DNA of 64,000 nt from Sphingorhabdus sp. EL138 (GCF_900258045.1 NZ_OGVD01000002.1:310001-374000), one strand, 5' to 3'. Numbered from the stretch's first letter, positions 16,098 through 24,461 are shown. The notes: generated by a model not told the origin, from the sequence alone. A program made the numbers and translations.

Positions 16098-16856
16098 TTA
16101 GAATTGAACGCGCTTGGTAAAGCCGCCATCAATCACCAGATGCGCGCCGGTGGTATAGCTTGATGCCGGGCTGGCGAGGAAGACCACGCTGCGGGCGACA
16201 TCATCGGCTTCACCGAAATCACCGAGGGCAAAGCCTGCTTTGGTCATCTCATAAAATTCTGGCATACCCGCTTCGATTTGCGACCAGTTGCCGCCCGGGA
16301 ATTTGATCGGCCCCGGGGATACCATGTTGACGCGAATGCCTTTGGGGCCAAGCGCCTGGCTGAGCTGGCTGCCATAGGTGATCAGCGCCGCTTTCATGGC
16401 GTTAAACGCTTGCGGTGCAACAAATGTTTCAAACGCAGCGGTCGATGACATAAAGATCACCGAACCGTCATCTGATTTCTCGAGATGCGGTTCGAGCACT
16501 TCAAGAGCCTTCACAGCACCGATAATATCGGTATTGAAAGTGACTTCCCAATCACCAGTCGCGCCCGCACCGGAAGAGCTGACATTGTGGATGAAGATAT
16601 CACAGCCACCGAGTTCACCGGCTGCCTTTTCAAGCCATTTGGGATAACCCTCGGCATCGGTCATATCGAAAGCTTCGGCAAAAACTTTCCCGCCATGGGC
16701 TTCCAGTTCGCTTTTGGCTGCGGCCACTTGCTCGGCATTGCGCGAGAAAAACGCGACATCCGCGCCTTCTTTCGCGAAATGCTCTAGCGCAGCGCGCCCT
16801 AGTCCGCGGCTACCGCCGGTGAGAATAACTTTTTTGCCCTTCAGTCCTAAATCCAT
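16098..16856 (-). CDS. SDR-family oxidoreductase with Phe in place of the catalytic Tyr
   Basis: 252 residues with a Rossmann fold: nucleotide-binding GGSRGLG (14-20), structural HNVSSSGAG (90-98), and the C-terminal SPGPI and IDGG segments. The usual active-site YxxxK reads FNAMK (Phe151, Lys155), while Ser137/138 are present. The Tyr acts as the proton donor in classical SDRs, so this protein may be inactive, use another residue or have a non-redox role. It trails the GST-VOC-ThuA operon by 53 bases on the same strand and could be its last gene. Confidence 0.85.
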   Translation of the reverse strand: MDLGLKGKKVILTGGSRGLGRAALEHFAKEGADVAFFSRNAEQVAAAKSELEAHGGKVFAEAFDMTDAEGYPKWLEKAAGELGGCDIFIHNVSSSGAGATGDWEVTFNTDIIGAVKALEVLEPHLEKSDDGSVIFMSSTAAFETFVAPQAFNAMKAALITYGSQLSQALGPKGIRVNMVSPGPIKFPGGNWSQIEAGMPEFYEMTKAGFALGDFGEADDVARSVVFLASPASSYTTGAHLVIDGGFTKRVQF

Positions 16857-16909
16857 TTTGCTCTCCTTTTAAAAGTCTTGGGGTTTGTTTTGCGTCTAGA
16901 ATTCTGTGC

Positions 16910-17698
16910 CTAAAATTTCGCAATTGCGGGCTGACAGCACCATTTGATGCCACGGCGCAACAGGTCATAGATGATCGGCTGCTGCCAACCGGAACGGTCT
17001 ACTTCTGGCCACCAGTCGAGGACCGGATCCATGTCATAATGGCCGCGGCAATGCCCCATGGTCAGATAGAGCACGGCGCCTTCACCCATCTTGCGAATAT
17101 AGAAAACCGGATGACGGCTTTTTTTTATATCGCTGTGGACGAAGCCACTAATATCATCCTCGCCATTATATTCTGTATCGAGCAGGACATCGATTTCCGC
17201 GCGGGTCTCGACCAGATATTGCTCATCCGTGGTTTCAAAACTCGGGATGCCCTTGACCAGCGGATGATCCGGCTGAGCATTGTCGACGGTGAACGGGATG
17301 ATCGGCGGATGGGACAGAAACCGGCTGCCCAATGTGTCGACAAAGGTCGGCATGTCATCGGGCGCGTCGACCCGGCCGTCTTCAAGAAACTTCAAGACGC
17401 TGTTGGTGCCATGGAGCGCAAAATATTGCCCGCCGCCTTTGACGAAGTCCTGAATGTTTTTCTGTGCCGCTTCGCTGGGCAGCAGATCACAGGTATAGCT
17501 GATCAGGATATCGGCGTTCTTAATCGCTTCGAGATTTTCATAATCTTCGAAGACCCGCACTCGGATACGGTCATCCTCGGCCAGCAGCTTTAATATTTCG
17601 AGCCGGGCAAAATCAATATCGTGATATTTGCCAGCGGCGACCAATACGCATCTGATCGGTTTCTGGTCGGGCCTGCGTTCGGGTGGAGTTTCGCTCAT
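16910..17698 (-). CDS. ThuA-like (glutamine-amidotransferase-fold) protein
   Basis: 262 residues with the ThuA-domain pattern: CVLVAAGKYHD, NADILISYTCDLLPS, FVKGGGQYFALHGTN, and MGEGAVLYLTMGHCRGHYD near the end. ThuA-domain proteins share the class I glutamine amidotransferase fold but the reaction is poorly defined; several lie in sugar or hydrocarbon catabolic operons. It starts three bases after the VOC stop, so it belongs to the operon GST - VOC - ThuA. I infer an accessory catabolic role. Confidence 0.75.
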   Translation of the reverse strand: MSETPPERRPDQKPIRCVLVAAGKYHDIDFARLEILKLLAEDDRIRVRVFEDYENLEAIKNADILISYTCDLLPSEAAQKNIQDFVKGGGQYFALHGTNSVLKFLEDGRVDAPDDMPTFVDTLGSRFLSHPPIIPFTVDNAQPDHPLVKGIPSFETTDEQYLVETRAEIDVLLDTEYNGEDDISGFVHSDIKKSRHPVFYIRKMGEGAVLYLTMGHCRGHYDMDPVLDWWPEVDRSGWQQPIIYDLLRRGIKWCCQPAIAKF

Positions 17699-17701
17699 AT
17701 T

Positions 17702-18250
17702 CTATTCTTTTCCTATTACCGGATTGCTCACGCCATCCCAATCGAGATGGGCTTGTCGCATGGCCGCAAAGCCATCGAGGCCCGCTTGCGGGATTTGGAG
17801 ATATTCGATGATCGTGCCGGGGCCGCCGCCATAGTCGGCATAGAAAGCCCCGCCGACACCGCCGGGTAGACTGACTTCCTGAATGACGTCGCCGCCTTTG
17901 CTTTCGGTTATCTGCCGAGCTTCGCTCAAATCATCGACGATGATGCAGAGATGCTGGACACCCTGCAGGCCCTTGGCGCGCCAGTCCTTGAACATCGAGG
18001 GCGCATCATTATCAGGACGGATCAGTTCGACCTGCACATCACCCCAATAGCCGATCGCCATGGAAAACTGGATGTCAGACGGCGCGCCGCGATATTTGAC
18101 ATTCTCGACCTGCACGCCCTCGGTGTGGAAAAACGGGCCCGCGCCCATTTTCTGCGTCCAGTAATCCAGTGCCGCGTCATAATCGTCGGGCACATAGCTG
18201 ATTTGCATGATCGTGCCGAGTTTGGCCAAAGTGGCGGGAGAAGCGCTCAT
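17702..18250 (-). CDS. VOC/glyoxalase-family protein
   Basis: 182 residues from ATG 18250, which overlaps the TGA of the GST gene as ATGA (18247-18250); the longer reading upstream overlaps the GST gene and lacks a ribosome site. Two beta-alpha-beta modules are visible: AKLGTIMQISYVPDDYDAAL and GVQHLCIIVDDLSEARQIT, with Glu in VQVELIRP and IIEYLQIP as likely metal ligands. The pattern resembles glyalase/epimerase types such as methylmalonyl-CoA epimerase, but substrate cannot be set. Coupling to a GST suggests handling of a reactive or conjugated intermediate. Confidence 0.82.
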   Translation of the reverse strand: MSASPATLAKLGTIMQISYVPDDYDAALDYWTQKMGAGPFFHTEGVQVENVKYRGAPSDIQFSMAIGYWGDVQVELIRPDNDAPSMFKDWRAKGLQGVQHLCIIVDDLSEARQITESKGGDVIQEVSLPGGVGGAFYADYGGGPGTIIEYLQIPQAGLDGFAAMRQAHLDWDGVSNPVIGKE

Positions 18251-18876
18251 TCTTCGCCGCGCCAGATTTCGGCAGAGGGGCGTTCTTCCATCTTGGCTGC
18301 AAAGCGTGCCAGATTGTCCGTCCCTTCGGGCAAGGTCCATCCGACCGTGCCGCCAAATTTGATGAAGCAGAAGGCGACAAGATCGGCCAGCGTCAGCTTG
18401 CCGTGGCAAATATGGTCTTTGTCACCCAATTGTCCGTCCAGCCAAATCCAGTGCTTGTCGGACATGGCGGACAATTCAGCGGCGGCCTCTGTGCTAACAA
18501 CGTTCATACGTGGTTCGAACATGGGCCGGCCTCCGCCGCCACGAAAACCCAGTGTCATCGGAACCGCAATTTCCTGATCGATACGCCGGGCCCAGCGCCG
18601 GGTTTCCGCACGCTCTTCAGGGGTTGATCCGATCAGTACGGGATCCGGTTTTGTCTCCTCGAGATACTCGCAGATCACTGTCGATTCACTCAGCAATGTC
18701 CCATCATCCAGTTCCAGCGTCGGGGTGGTCTGCATGACATTCTTCTGGGCATAATCGTCGCTCCGGTTTTCGCCGGTGATGATATCGAGATGGATTCGTT
18801 CCACCTCAATGCCCTTTTCAACCAGGAACATTCGGACGAGCCGAGGATTGGGACCAAGGCTGGAATAGAGTTTCAC
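18247..18876 (-). CDS. Glutathione S-transferase-family protein
   Basis: 209 residues, GTG start with AGGAGAG upstream. N-terminal thioredoxin-like domain (MKLYSSLGPNPRLVRMFLVE; the cis-Pro motif in MQTTPTLELDDG; ESTVICEYL) followed by the all-helical C-terminal domain. GSTs conjugate glutathione, or isomerise/dehalogenate substrates in aromatic and ether degradation. First gene of the operon that continues with VOC, ThuA and perhaps the SDR. It is divergent from the Rieske oxygenase; a perfect palindrome at 18944 sits between the two. Confidence 0.88.
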   Translation of the reverse strand: MKLYSSLGPNPRLVRMFLVEKGIEVERIHLDIITGENRSDDYAQKNVMQTTPTLELDDGTLLSESTVICEYLEETKPDPVLIGSTPEERAETRRWARRIDQEIAVPMTLGFRGGGGRPMFEPRMNVVSTEAAAELSAMSDKHWIWLDGQLGDKDHICHGKLTLADLVAFCFIKFGGTVGWTLPEGTDNLARFAAKMEERPSAEIWRGEE

Positions 18877-18943
18877 GGGTTTGCTCTCCTTTTTTCGGCA
18901 GACTCAAAACCTGCTTCTTGCAGGGCAGGATACACAGGTAAGC

Positions 18944-18957
18944 GGACCGAACGGTCC
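18944..18957. promoter_or_regulatory. Perfect palindrome GGACCGAACGGTCC, TetR-operator-like
   Basis: Fourteen-base perfect palindrome (arms GGACCG/CGGTCC around AA) in the 225-base gap between the GST operon and the Rieske gene. The ACCG-NN-CGGT core is typical of TetR-family operators. It is 67 bases upstream of the GST start and 144 bases upstream of the Rieske start. No TetR gene is in the window. Confidence 0.5.
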
Positions 18958-19101
18958 TCTCAAAAGCACTAGGTTATATCGCAAGTTTCGCCTTGCAAAA
19001 TACGCAACTCGACACGCCCATGGCTGCCAGATTCACTAGTGGAGTTTGCCAGCTCTTGCGGTAGTCTGCCCGCAAATAAGTTTAGTTTTCAGGAGAAGAT
19101 A

Positions 19102-20682
19102 ATGGTCGAGACGTTAACGGGTCACAATCGGTCAAACGGTATTTCCTACACGGAGTTGCTAGAAGGCGACAAAGTGCGTGCTCCCGAAGTATATTTTGAA
19201 GAATCTCCGATGGAGCCCGGCCTGACAGAAGTGGAGGTCAGCCGGTACTGGACGAAAGAAGAGCATGACCGCGAGGTGGAAATGCTCTGGAAACGCGTCT
19301 GGCAAATGGCTTGTCACAAAGATGATATCAAGGATGTTGGTGATACCCATGTCTATGATATTGCAGGATTGTCTTTCATCGTGGTGCGTGTTTCTGAAGA
19401 CGAAATAAAGGCCTATCCCAACAGCTGTATGCACCGTGGCCGTGCGATTTGTGACAATCATAAAAAGGGCCAGAAAGCCTTGCGTTGTCCATTCCATGGC
19501 TGGTCATGGGAACTGGACGGCAAACTGAAAGAAGTGCCATGCCAGTGGGATTTCCCGAGCGTCAGCGAAGAAACCCATAGTTTAAAGGAAGTGCGCGTTG
19601 GCGAATGGGGTGGATTTGTTTTCATCAACCCCGATCCCAATTGCGAGCCATTGGAGGACTTTCTGGGCGATCTCGACCGGCATTTCCAGATCCCGTTTGA
19701 GCGTCGGTATAAAGCGGCGCATATGATCAAGCGGCTTCCGTGCAACTGGAAAATTGCGCAGGAAGCTTTCATGGAATCCTATCATGTGGTCGGTACGCAT
19801 CCCGAATTGATGCCGGCCTTTGCCGATGCAAACAGCAAATATGACGTTTGGAACAATGTGTCGCGCGCAATGTCCGCGCACGGTGCGCCAAGCCCGCATA
19901 CGGATCTTGAAAACCCTGATCCGACGGCTTTTCCGGATCAGAAGGCATTTCAAAGCTTTATCCACCCGATCAGCAAGCACACATTCAAGCGGCTGGAAGA
20001 AAACCGTGTCGAGGTGTCTTTGCCCAATGGCAAAAGCGGTATTTTCGACATGGAAGCCAACTATGTTGAAGGCGATCTGAAATCGGCAGATCCCCATATG
20101 TGCAACTGGGTTGGTGGAAAAATCGCTCCCGAAGAAGAAGACATGCCGATGGTTTTTACTGACGTGTCTGCCCATATGATGCGGGATGAGGCTGCACAGG
20201 CCCGGCGCGAAGAAATGCGTCCGACCTGGGGTGATGACGTCGACAAGATCAGTGACGCCGATCTCACAGACGCCATCTTCTACAGTGTGTTTCCGAATAT
20301 GAGCCCTTGGGCGGATTTCAATCCGATCTTTTATCGCTTCCGCCCCGATGGTGATAATCCTGAGCAATCATTGCATGAGGTCATGTTCATGGTGGCCTTG
20401 CCCGAAGGCGCTGAACGCCCTGAGCCGGCAAAATGCACGTTCCTTGATTTGCACGATGACTATACGGAAGCGACCGAGTTTGGCAGCTATTTGAACAAGG
20501 TATTCAATCAGGATTATATCAATCACAAGGCTATGCAGAAGGGCGTAAAAAATCAGCCGCACGGCGTTTCTATCTTTGCCCAATATCAGGAAAGCAAGAT
20601 TCGTCATTTCCATGAAACACTGGAAAAATGGCTGACGAGCAAGGAACCACCCAAAAGTCCCAAGCTCGAGGCGGCTGAATAG
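19102..20682 (+). CDS. Rieske non-haem iron oxygenase, alpha-subunit type
   Basis: 526 residues from ATG 19102 (AGGAGAAGATA just upstream). The Rieske [2Fe-2S] ligands are Cys109, His111, Cys129 and His132 (CMH ... CPFH). The mononuclear iron site is indicated by EAFMESYHVVGTHPEL, with His228 and His233. Such enzymes insert oxygen into aromatic rings or C-H bonds, with electrons from separate ferredoxin and reductase proteins that are not encoded nearby. At 526 residues it is longer than typical alpha subunits (about 450) and much longer than KshA. No beta subunit follows; a hotdog thioesterase starts 4 bases after it. Confidence 0.9.
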   Translation: MVETLTGHNRSNGISYTELLEGDKVRAPEVYFEESPMEPGLTEVEVSRYWTKEEHDREVEMLWKRVWQMACHKDDIKDVGDTHVYDIAGLSFIVVRVSEDEIKAYPNSCMHRGRAICDNHKKGQKALRCPFHGWSWELDGKLKEVPCQWDFPSVSEETHSLKEVRVGEWGGFVFINPDPNCEPLEDFLGDLDRHFQIPFERRYKAAHMIKRLPCNWKIAQEAFMESYHVVGTHPELMPAFADANSKYDVWNNVSRAMSAHGAPSPHTDLENPDPTAFPDQKAFQSFIHPISKHTFKRLEENRVEVSLPNGKSGIFDMEANYVEGDLKSADPHMCNWVGGKIAPEEEDMPMVFTDVSAHMMRDEAAQARREEMRPTWGDDVDKISDADLTDAIFYSVFPNMSPWADFNPIFYRFRPDGDNPEQSLHEVMFMVALPEGAERPEPAKCTFLDLHDDYTEATEFGSYLNKVFNQDYINHKAMQKGVKNQPHGVSIFAQYQESKIRHFHETLEKWLTSKEPPKSPKLEAAE

Positions 20683-20686
20683 CGCC

Positions 20687-21094
20687 TTGGAGTCTGTACC
20701 GGAAGGATTTGTGCCGGCGACATTTTCCAGCGGTTTTCTGGATGTTGCCGGTCCATATTTCACCCGCAAAGAGGCAGATCACATCGCCGTTGGTATCCGG
20801 ATATCGGAAGGGCATTTGAACGGTATCCAGGTTGCGCATGGCGGTGTCCTGACAACTTTGGCCGATGTGGCTCTTAGCTACCAATTATTCGTTAGCGAAA
20901 AACCGCGGCTGCCCATCGCCACAATCAACCTCAATACAAATTTCCTGAGCGGCGCAAAGCTCGACGATTGGGTCGTGGCCCATGCGCATATCGACCGCAA
21001 GGGCAAGCGGACCGCCTATTGCCATGGCGAAATTGTTGCCGGTGAGCGATTGTTAATGACGATGACCGGGGTGTTTGCATTGTTACGGAAGTAA
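20687..21094 (+). CDS. PaaI-like hotdog-fold acyl-CoA thioesterase
   Basis: 135 residues. The hotdog signature GIQVAHGGVLTTLADVAL is central, followed by INLNTNFLSGAK, which fits the 4-hydroxybenzoyl-CoA thioesterase/PaaI group that hydrolyses aryl- or acyl-CoA and frees CoA. The start is uncertain: a TTG at 20687 lies four bases after the Rieske stop and is chosen for tight coupling; a GTG at 20711 is an alternative. It is followed by a long inverted repeat that probably ends the transcript. Confidence 0.82.
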   Translation: MESVPEGFVPATFSSGFLDVAGPYFTRKEADHIAVGIRISEGHLNGIQVAHGGVLTTLADVALSYQLFVSEKPRLPIATINLNTNFLSGAKLDDWVVAHAHIDRKGKRTAYCHGEIVAGERLLMTMTGVFALLRK

Positions 21095-21108
21095 ATTCCC
21101 AACGTAAC

Positions 21109-21186
21109 CGTCATCCTGAACTTGTTTCAGGATCTCTTATGTCATGCGCTCCTTTGAGGAGATCCTGAAACAAGTTCAGGATGACG
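21109..21186. repeat. 28-base perfect inverted repeat (REP-like), 22-base spacer
   Basis: Arms 21109-21136 and 21159-21186 are exact reverse complements; the left arm starts CGTCATCCTGAACTTG and ends CAGGATCTC. It lies between the convergent thioesterase and LuxR genes. The sequence type (GTCATCCTGAAC...TTTCAGGAT) is one I associate with dispersed sphingomonad intergenic repeats. It could act as a bidirectional terminator or mRNA-stabilising hairpin. Confidence 0.75.
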
Positions 21187-21199
21187 AACCAATAGCAGG

Positions 21200-22012
21200 T
21201 TAGTCGGTCGCCCCGAGATAGCCGAGCTGGCCAGCCTTGAAAATCGTCTGGCCCCGATTGACGCTGTTCAATTTCTGCCCGGCACGATTAACGTGATAGC
21301 GGATCGTTGCATGGCTGAGCGACAGGATCATGCTGATCTCTTTGTCGGTTTTGCCGATGGCGGCCCAATGCAGGCATTCCGCTTCGCGTTTGGACAGGAT
21401 GCAATTGGTCGGCATCCGGTGTTTCTTGCGCATCGCCAGCACATAGCCGGTGACAAAGCGGCTGGTGACGATGGATAGAAAATCCGAGTATATTCGATAA
21501 GGTTCACTCAGATCAGTGACGCTATAATCTATTGGTGTAAAGCTGACCGCAGCGATCTGACCGAATGGCAGGTGAACCGGAATCAGGATAGCGGATTTGG
21601 CGGTCGCACCGGTTTCGTAAAAATCCTTAAGGTCAATCTCGTCCAGATATTCGTTTTGCCAATGGCCATGAAAGCCATCGGCATTGCACCAGATTGGCTC
21701 GCTTTCATAACGGCAGGCGCGGGGCAGGGGCGAACTGAGTGCCAGCCTGGTATCTTCCCACCAGCGCTCGCCTTCGGCGACCCAGCCAAAAATATCCTTG
21801 TTGATAAGTTCGCCTTCAGCATCGACCAAATGGGCTTTTGAGGAGATGTCCGCGCTCACGGCAATGCGAAAGCCATAGGATTGTGCGATCTTGTGGATTG
21901 CTTCTGCAGCAGATCTGATTTCCGCCGCGCTGGTGATAGTAACACTGTCCACATTCCGGCGAAATGTAGCCTTTGAAACATCAGGTATTTCTGCGACGAA
22001 ATTCTCAGCCAT
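21200..22012 (-). CDS. LuxR-family transcriptional regulator (solo)
   Basis: 270 residues. The C-terminal LuxR/GerE helix-turn-helix is clear (LSKREAECLHWAAIGKTDKE; SLSHATIRYHVNRAGQKLN). The N-terminal 170 residues look like an autoinducer-binding-type domain, with WWEDTRLALSSPLPRACRY and ESEPIWCNADGF occupying the region of the ligand pocket. No luxI-type synthase is visible in the window, so it is a solo receptor for an external or non-AHL ligand. Convergent with the Rieske-thioesterase unit and upstream of the lipoyl/E1 operon; an AHL-lactonase-like gene lies 2.4 kb away. Confidence 0.82.
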   Translation of the reverse strand: MAENFVAEIPDVSKATFRRNVDSVTITSAAEIRSAAEAIHKIAQSYGFRIAVSADISSKAHLVDAEGELINKDIFGWVAEGERWWEDTRLALSSPLPRACRYESEPIWCNADGFHGHWQNEYLDEIDLKDFYETGATAKSAILIPVHLPFGQIAAVSFTPIDYSVTDLSEPYRIYSDFLSIVTSRFVTGYVLAMRKKHRMPTNCILSKREAECLHWAAIGKTDKEISMILSLSHATIRYHVNRAGQKLNSVNRGQTIFKAGQLGYLGATD

Positions 22013-22146
22013 AGTAACGCTCGTCCTCCCAGGAGCCCTTATTTGGACTCTCGATTTGCGTCACTTGTCGCGTTGTTTGGTTTTGCAGTCAACCAAACAT
22101 TACTATTAATATTGGTAGGGCTTTGGCCAGCCGTCTTTGTGGATGC

Positions 22147-22380
22147 TTATTCAATCGTACCGATTAGTTCGCCAACCGGATATTCTTCCCCTGTTGTATC
22201 GATCAGGATTTTGAGTTTTCCGGTGGCAGGAGATTCGACTTCCTGCGTCGATTTATCATTTTCCAGGGCATAGATTTCCTGCCCCTCGGTCACGTCGGAA
22301 CCATCAGGTACAAGCCATTCTGCCAGCGTCCCGACTTCCATGCTGAAACCCAGTTTAGGTATGCGTATTTCAGTAGCCAT
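22147..22380 (-). CDS. Free-standing lipoyl-domain protein
   Basis: 77 residues and nothing but one lipoyl domain: IRIPKLGFSMEVGTLAEW, then ALENDKSTQEVES with Lys43 as the lipoylated lysine in the E-N-D-K-S turn. A normal E2 would add a peripheral-subunit-binding domain and a catalytic acyltransferase domain; both are missing and the stop is clean. It follows E1 beta by two bases, so it must be the swinging-arm partner of this E1. The acyl acceptor step would need a separate E2 core or a different chemistry. Compare stand-alone lipoyl proteins such as GcvH in design. Confidence 0.85.
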   Translation of the reverse strand: MATEIRIPKLGFSMEVGTLAEWLVPDGSDVTEGQEIYALENDKSTQEVESPATGKLKILIDTTGEEYPVGELIGTIE

Positions 22381-22382
22381 TT

Positions 22383-23375
22383 TTACCCCAATATTTTGCG
22401 AATTTCGCGTTCGATATCATCTTCGCTGAACATCCATGCTTTCTCGATGGCGGGAGAGAAGGGCACTGGCGCATAGCCAGATCCGACCCGGCCGACAGGC
22501 GCTTTGAGTTCAGAGAATAATTCTTCGTGAATGCGTGAAGAGATTTCCGCGCCGGTGCCGAAATTCTTCACGGCTTCATGGACGACCACGGCAGCCTTGG
22601 TCTTGGCGACACTTTTCAACACAGTTTCTTCGTCAAATGGTGCGATAGTGCGTAAGTCGACGACTTCACAGGAAATTCCTTCGCCTGCGAGCTTTTCGGC
22701 CACCGCGTGAGATGCGCCGACACCGCGGCCATAGGTGATCAGGCTGATGTCGGTTCCTTCGCGCGGAACAGACGCTTTGCCCAATGGGACAACATGGTCG
22801 GGTGCAGGAGCGGGCCCCTTGGTGAAATATGTCGGTGTATTCTCGATAAAGATTACCGGATTGGGGTCCATGATCGACGAATAGAGCAAACCATAGGCAT
22901 CTGCCGGATTGGAGGCCGCAACCACCTTCAGGCCGGGTACGTGAGCTAACCAGGCTTCGAGCATATCGCTATGCTGGCCGCCCAGGCCTGTACCTGCGCC
23001 GGTCGTGGTCCGAATGGTCAGCGGCACGCTTGTCTGGCCGCCCGACATGAAGCGTAATTTTGCGGCGTGATTGACAATCTGATCCATAGCCACAGTGATG
23101 AAGTTCATCAGCATGATTTCCGCGACCGGTTTGTAACCTACCAATGCCGAACCAACGGCGGCGCCGACAATTGCCTGCTCCGAAATCGGCGTCGAGCGGA
23201 CCCGGTCTGTTCCATATTGAGCAGACAGGCCAGCCGTGACTTTGAACACTCCGCCGCCCTGTTCGTCCGCAATATCTTCGCCGAGCAGAATGACTTTGTC
23301 GTCATCTGCCATGGCCTTGTTCATCGCCATGTTACAGGCTTGGGCGAACATGATTTCTGCTGGTTTCTCACTCAT
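22383..23375 (-). CDS. 2-oxoacid dehydrogenase E1 component, beta subunit (transketolase-like)
   Basis: 330 residues. Pyrimidine-binding and transketolase C-terminal domains: NKAMADDDKVILLGEDIADE, RVRSTPISEQAIVGAAVGSA, and the C-terminal VSLITYGR-type segment (DISLITYGRGVG). With the alpha subunit it forms a ThDP-dependent alpha2beta2 E1 that decarboxylates a 2-oxo acid (or cleaves acetoin, as in AcoAB). Its ATG overlaps the E1 alpha stop as ATGA (23372-23375). The downstream lipoyl protein receives the acyl or hydroxyalkyl group. Confidence 0.9.
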   Translation of the reverse strand: MSEKPAEIMFAQACNMAMNKAMADDDKVILLGEDIADEQGGGVFKVTAGLSAQYGTDRVRSTPISEQAIVGAAVGSALVGYKPVAEIMLMNFITVAMDQIVNHAAKLRFMSGGQTSVPLTIRTTTGAGTGLGGQHSDMLEAWLAHVPGLKVVAASNPADAYGLLYSSIMDPNPVIFIENTPTYFTKGPAPAPDHVVPLGKASVPREGTDISLITYGRGVGASHAVAEKLAGEGISCEVVDLRTIAPFDEETVLKSVAKTKAAVVVHEAVKNFGTGAEISSRIHEELFSELKAPVGRVGSGYAPVPFSPAIEKAWMFSEDDIEREIRKILG

Positions 23376-24355
23376 GCTGCAATCTCCACGTCGAGAACAT
23401 CGATGCGATATTCATCGCCTGGAGGATATGGCGCGTCGAGCGCAAATTGGGCGGCTTCTTCAATCGTTGCCGCATTTTTCGCTTCAATAGCTGCGATGTC
23501 TGTCTCGCTAATCTGCATGTCGAGCAGCTGCTGGCGCAATATCGGCATTGGATCGTCTTTCAGTGCCTGCTCCATTTCGTCTTCGGGGATATAGTGGCTG
23601 GTATCTCCCAGCAGGTGCCCGTGAAAGCGGAATGTCATTGCCTCGATCAATGTCGGTCCGTTTCCGGCGCGCGCATATTCGACAGCCTCTTTTGCTGCGG
23701 CATACATTTCGCTGGCGTCATTGCCATTGACCCGCACAGACCGCAGGCCAAGGCCATCGCCGCGCTGCTTGATGGTTTCGGATCCCGTGGTGTCGCGCAT
23801 ATGGGTATGCTCACCATAATGATTGTTCTGGCACAGGAATATTACCGGCAGTTTCCAGATCTGCGCCATGTTCAGGCCTTCGTGGAATGCACCGATATTG
23901 GAGGCGCCATCGCCAAAGCAGCAGACCGTCACCTTGCCATCTTTTTCCAGCTGACTGGCCAGACCCAGACCATTGGCAATCGGAATGCCCGATCCGACAA
24001 TGCCGGTCGTCACCATCACCCCGGTTTCGGGATGAGTGATATGCATCGGCCCGCCCTTGCCCTTGCAGGTTCCTGCCATCTTGCCAGCAAATTCGGCCCA
24101 GAGGTCTTTCGAAGGAATGCCCTTGGCGAGCTGATCGTGGAGGCCGCGATAGATTGTGACGAGATAATCTTCCTGATTGACCGCCGCCATCATTGCGGCA
24201 GAGACCACTTCCTGTCCGCGGACAGGATAATAGACGATCTGCAACTGTCCGGCGCCGATCATTTTGCGGAATTTGATGTCCGACTGCATGATCAGGTCGG
24301 CTCGGGTAAAGATGTCAATCAGCACATCTTTGTCTGCCATCTGTGTATCGCTCAA
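23372..24355 (-). CDS. 2-oxoacid dehydrogenase E1 component, alpha subunit
   Basis: 327 residues. The ThDP/Mg motif is GDGASNIGAFHEG with the closing Asn pair in LCQNNHYGEHT (148-178), and the substrate-side segment GGPMHITHPE is typical of acetoin/pyruvate E1 alpha. The start is a TTG at 24355 with AAAGGAG seven bases upstream; an in-frame ATG at 24340 has no ribosome site. First gene of the operon E1 alpha - E1 beta - lipoyl protein. No E3 gene is adjacent; the flavin disulfide reductase at 42005 is far away and membrane-fused. Confidence 0.9.
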   Translation of the reverse strand: MSDTQMADKDVLIDIFTRADLIMQSDIKFRKMIGAGQLQIVYYPVRGQEVVSAAMMAAVNQEDYLVTIYRGLHDQLAKGIPSKDLWAEFAGKMAGTCKGKGGPMHITHPETGVMVTTGIVGSGIPIANGLGLASQLEKDGKVTVCCFGDGASNIGAFHEGLNMAQIWKLPVIFLCQNNHYGEHTHMRDTTGSETIKQRGDGLGLRSVRVNGNDASEMYAAAKEAVEYARAGNGPTLIEAMTFRFHGHLLGDTSHYIPEDEMEQALKDDPMPILRQQLLDMQISETDIAAIEAKNAATIEEAAQFALDAPYPPGDEYRIDVLDVEIAA

Positions 24356-24461
24356 GGCTTCGCTCCTTTAATGATTACCCTCTGCCGGGGAATTTGCTCT
24401 CAATTCTTCATAGCGCAGGCAGGGGCGCTCGCCACTATTGTTATAGGGAGTAGGGCCTTTT

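Noticed and set aside
19102-20682. 3-ketosteroid 9-alpha-hydroxylase (KshA)
   Set aside because: Tempting given the KSI gene, but the protein is about 140 residues longer than KshA and is coupled to a thioesterase; there is no specific KshA signature I can point to.
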